NCBI GenBank assembly: GCA_911728455.2
Contig: OU452225.1
Coordinates: 24,400,495 to 24,464,494, forward strand
Length of the DNA: 64,000 bases
Reading direction: 5' to 3'
Source of the DNA: Marthasterias glacialis
Taxonomy: Eukaryota > Echinodermata > Asteroidea > Forcipulatida > Asteriidae
The notes beneath the pieces were generated by a model. It made no database searches and was not told the DNA's origin. It saw nothing but the letters and a program-made list of their open reading frames with translations. A program made the position numbers and the translations under genes. Position 1 is the first letter of the stretch, and every line of letters begins with the position of its first letter. Shown one piece after another: positions 60,541 through 64,000 of this stretch.

Positions 60541-62222
60541 TTCAAACAATTTTTCTCTTACAAACAGACAATGTATTTGTTTGTATATCCACATCAGATT
60601 ACCTGATAAAAACTAAAATTGAAGTAGTTGTGGCTACATCAGCTAATGCAGTTTTCTCTTAAGTTAGTTATTTAAGTGCTACAATTAATTTTCTGTGTTG
60701 ATCATTGCCTGACTAACACGGCTGCCCACCACTGATAAAAACTAGTAAACAACATTGAACAAGAGTGCTGAAACGGGGCACATCAGTCATTGGGGTAGAT
60801 TAAGATCTTGTTTTTAAGAAAATTATAACGCAAACAATTGGCCAGAACTGGCAGGCCCCCAAGAAAAATGGTGCAATCCTTTGTGCACCCAGTAAAAATG
60901 TTTCTTTTTCCGCAATTGATACTACCCCTTACCGTTTTTCACAGGGGATAAAAACTTTTGAAAACAATCTAAACGGGCACTTTCATGTACAAATACCTTT
61001 TCCCTGAAATTGTTCACCTGTTATTTCACATTACAGTGTACATGTTTATACATGTTAATGGTATACTCATAATCACAACATTAGCTCTAGTCAAAAACCC
61101 TTTGTACCCTTCACATCAGACACCATCATTACACTTCATTACTATGGTTCTCTTCATCTCCAGAACTCAATTGGCCACTCAATCAAAGCACTCTCCCAAG
61201 TGGTCAAAAGTTAATCGGGTTTTGAAAATCTCAATAAGTGACATAACTTTCAGCCTTTGTGTCACTTTTATGTTCCAGTTCTTCTAAACGTTCCCAGAAC
61301 AGTTTGATGGTATATTTCTTGAATTGTAGAGGACAGAACGAATGAACTCTTTTCAAAAGGGGATTTTGTGACTTCCTCTGAGTGACAGTACAAGAGAGAC
61401 AAGGGAAGACAAAAATGAAGATGAGTAGATCCACTCGGCTGATAAGCATCCTTTTCTGGTCAATTCCACAGACTACGGAAACCAAGTCCTCGTCTTCACC
61501 TCTCAGCAAAAACAGGAGATGAACCTCAACTCTACACAGCTGGAATGAATCCCGCTTTTTTTTTTTCCTTTCTAGCAAAACACCAAAATGTCTTTGGGGA
61601 AAACAAAGAGGGGCCACTAACAATAGATTGAAAGTCAAATTATTAATGGGATGATGTCTGCCCAGTGGACACTGGTTCCTGTGCTGGCAACAGGAAATTA
61701 GTCTGATCTCAACAACTCTGAAGAGTAATGAGGAGTTCATACATAAACACAAAGAGAAGATACAACATTGCAAAGTGCTGTAATGTCTACATGGAAATCT
61801 ATTTGATTCATTGAACAATTCATTATCCGAGTATAAATTTCTCATCTTGAATCAATAACGCTCTTGAAAAGGGAGAAGAGGAATTCAACTTATTCTTTTG
61901 TTCTTCAGTTCAGCCTGTTGAAACTCTATTATTAAAAGCAAATTAAGAAAATATTTAATATCTAGAAAGGGAGATATATTTAAGGTGTGAAAAACAAACT
62001 GGTCAAATTGTTTTGATTGGCGTGTATGAAGCTCTTGCTAAAATGACTTTGGGCATGCAGAAATCAAACTGCTTGAGGTTGAAAAACAAAAAATGTATGC
62101 TCTTTCTCAGAAATACATGTAAAGCAAACTTTTAACTAGAACTATTGTGAATTGTTTGTCTAAATCAAACTTTTGTGAAAAAATCCAAAGTGGCAGCGGC
62201 AAATGGCTTCAATTTTTGACCC
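60541..62222. other. no supported gene; one orphan 204-codon frame
   Basis: The minus-strand frame 61231-61845 is the longest open stretch in the window. Its product is not recognised and it lacks a repeated-family or domain signature. It contains a lysine run encoded by a homopolymer. I see no splice pattern linking it to MSH5. It is probably chance. Confidence 0.35.
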
Positions 62223-62526
62223 AATGGCAATCTTTCCAAAAGGCTAATTGACAACAACAAAAACATGCTTGATACTTCATTGTTTTTAGGCCAAGGAAGT
62301 TTTTCCTTGATAAAAAGCACTCTTTGATAAAAAGTAAAATTTCTACTGGAGGGGCATCAAGGGGCACCAAGGCAAATGGCAATCTTTCCAAAAGGCTAAT
62401 TGACAACAACAAAAACATGCTTGATACTTCATTGTTTTTAGGCCAAGGAAGTTTTTCCTTGATAAAAAGCACTCTTTGATAAAAAGTAAAATTTCTACTG
62501 GAGGGGCATCAAGGGGCACCAAGGCA
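62223..62526. repeat. perfect 152-bp tandem duplication
   Basis: aatggcaatctttccaaaag starts at 62223 and again at 62375. By eye the two 152-bp copies are identical, ending ggggcaccaaggca. The divergence begins only after 62526. Confidence 0.93.
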
Positions 62527-62624
62527 ATGAAAAGGGGCATGGAGGCAACTGCCTCCACTGTCTCTGTGAGACATCAGGCCTGTACATGTACACATTTGTG
62601 AATGGTTTACAAATGTACTTGTGT

Positions 62625-62895
62625 GCTTCAATTCAAGAACTAAAAGTTATGGAGAAAGGACTTTCGTTTCCGATGCCCCAAGGCTATGGAACTCTCTTTC
62701 AGATACATTAAGGCTCCTCAACAATGTAGAACAGTTCAAAAACAGCTCAAAAATTACCTGTACCAAGCTGCTTATCAACCAGAACAACATTATTCGTCTT
62801 AATTGCTGTTGTCATTGTAACCTTGTACAGCGCATTGTGGATTCCTTCGGTTTTGAAATGCGCTTTATAAAAATCTATTTATTATTATTTGTAAT
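62625..62895 (+). pseudogene. LINE (CR1/L2-like) C-terminus and 3' end
   Basis: The frame TKSYGERTFVSDAPRLWNSL continues SDTLRLLNNVEQFKNSSK, the GxRxFxxxAPxLWNSLP...FKxxLKT signature of the CR1/L2 group. The 3' end has gcgcattgtgg, gaaatgcgctttataaaaat and a short (ATT)n tail at 62873-62889. It is 5' truncated. Confidence 0.85.
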
Positions 62896-62945
62896 GTTTT
62901 ACCCATACACCGATGTGTGTTAAGCACTGTATACTCAGTAACATG
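62891..62945 (-). repeat. SINE-3 fragment
   Basis: The plus-strand string gttttacccatacaccgatg followed by tgtgttaagcactgtatactc matches the 3' part of the family. The head is absent. Confidence 0.65.
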
Positions 62946-64000
62946 TATCTATTTATTATTATTATAAAACGGTAATAGATTGTGAATTTGTTTCGGTCGA
63001 GAACCAATATATTGTCCCATAAGGCAATATATATCCAGGAAACTTGGAGGTAACCTGCAGTATCTCACTATCCCCAAGAAAATTTAGTGAAAATTAGAAT
63101 GTGACGGTATGTTCTTCTTTTAGCGATTGCCTGGAACTGACTGCCTGTAAAATACCCCGAGTGAAATGGCCCTAACATAACTTGTACACAGCAGCAAACC
63201 TTGGGGTACCTAACAAAAATGTATAGAATGTATTATTCTGTTTTATTTTTATTGAATGAAAGATCTCATACACAAAATGAGTTCCAACTGTACGCAGTAC
63301 ATTAGTATCTGAGATTAAAGCATTATACTACCCCATGGAGGAATCCTTCCTCCATGACTACCCTGACACTCTTGTTAGATTTCAACCTTTTCGTTTCACA
63401 GGGGAGTCACAAAAAAAAACAGCCTAGTAGACCATCTGTACAATCAAATGGTAAGAGAATCTACATATGCACCAAGTGTCTATTGTACCTAAAGTGAAGT
63501 ACATGTAACATATTCAGTCAATGTTTTCACACAACACAATCACACACGAAGAGAACGTTTAACGGAATGTTGCGATAGTGTTCCTGTTATTTACATGAAC
63601 TGGTAGCATTTTAGTTTTGAATGTCAGCTCTAACACAGGGACAGAAACAAACAGCATGGTGTTGCGATGTCACCATGAAACATCCTCAATGATACAACAA
63701 CAGAAAAAAAGTTTCACTCATATTCTCTGGAGACTATTACGAGGGGGGGGGGCACCCACCAGTCAACATACAGGGAGAGAGTTGTACGTTTAGCTGTCAA
63801 CAGTGATAGCTCAGACAAGCTCAGAGGTACAAAGGGAGAGTTAGATCGCCGTCATGCGTGCATCCTTTGGGTGTTGGAAGGGGCGCACTGGGGAAATGAT
63901 GGGCTCGGTGAAGGATTCCTGCCCCAGTGGCAAGCCTCCTTGTCTCCACAGTGGCAGCAGGAAAACCCCCAACTGCATAGTCCTAACAATCACTCTTATA
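62946..64000. other. no recognisable feature
   Basis: No exon or repeat was supported. The missing first MSH5 exon could lie here or beyond the window, but no convincing coding segment was found. Confidence 0.4.

Noticed and set aside
63850..63990. Minus-strand ATG frame MQLGVFLLPLWRQGGLPLGQ as MSH5 first exon
   Set aside because: The likeness to the VLWxxGxLG motif duplicates what exon D already encodes. There is no donor in the required phase.
1..64000. CRISPR array, operon, prophage or plasmid origin
   Set aside because: No spaced identical short repeats, Shine-Dalgarno-led gene series or long prokaryotic ORFs exist. The tandem arrays have no unique spacers. The DNA is clearly animal.

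Overview
This is eukaryotic, intron-dominated DNA from an animal. It has no bacterial gene organisation, long runs without coding sequence, GT-AG introns, and many tRNA-derived SINEs, 3' fragments of LINEs, foldback or MITE-type elements and simple repeats. The repeat types remind me of an echinoderm, probably a sea star. That is an impression from memory and is not proven here.

The only gene I can support is on the minus strand and is read from right to left: the meiotic MutS homologue MSH5. Four small exons were assembled by hand: 49476-49599, 35603-35689, 23874-23975 and 14782-14903. Each is bounded by AG/GT, the phases agree at all three junctions, and together they give exactly 435 nt (145 codons) of open frame. 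They cover the N-terminal connector domain and the start of the core domain of MSH5. The introns are 13.8, 11.6 and 9.0 kb, so exons are about 1.25% of the 34.8 kb spanned. The first coding exon (right of 49599) and all later exons, including the ATPase (left of 14782), were not found and are probably outside the window.

The rest is repeats. From left to right: tRNA-type SINEs and a foldback element (0.7-1.9 kb); a LINE 3' scrap (3.2 kb); a purine-rich minisatellite with a unit of about 210-240 bp (6.3-7.2 kb); two head-to-head SINE copies (11.8-13.3 kb); an RTE-like LINE fragment and a SINE split by a MITE (13.6-14.5 kb); exon C; more nested SINE/MITE insertions (16-18 kb); exon B, whose 5' splice-acceptor region is also the first unit of a 94-bp tandem array (23.9-24.8 kb); SINE-in-SINE and LINE fragments (28-31 kb); exon A beside a full-length MITE (35.6-36.2 kb); a two-part degenerate minisatellite (38.9-40 kb); a non-autonomous Helitron/Helentron-like element with a 129-bp internal array (41.6-43.1 kb); SINEs (45-49 kb); exon D; foldback elements, LINE scraps and SINE pieces (51-60 kb); and a perfect 152-bp tandem duplication beside a LINE 3' end (62.2-62.9 kb).

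MSH5 acts with MSH4 in meiotic crossing-over. The other elements are transposon remnants lying in or around its introns. The most unusual local observation is the minisatellite that includes an MSH5 splice acceptor and the first 21 coding bases of an exon. No operon, CRISPR array, rRNA or intact tRNA gene was seen.
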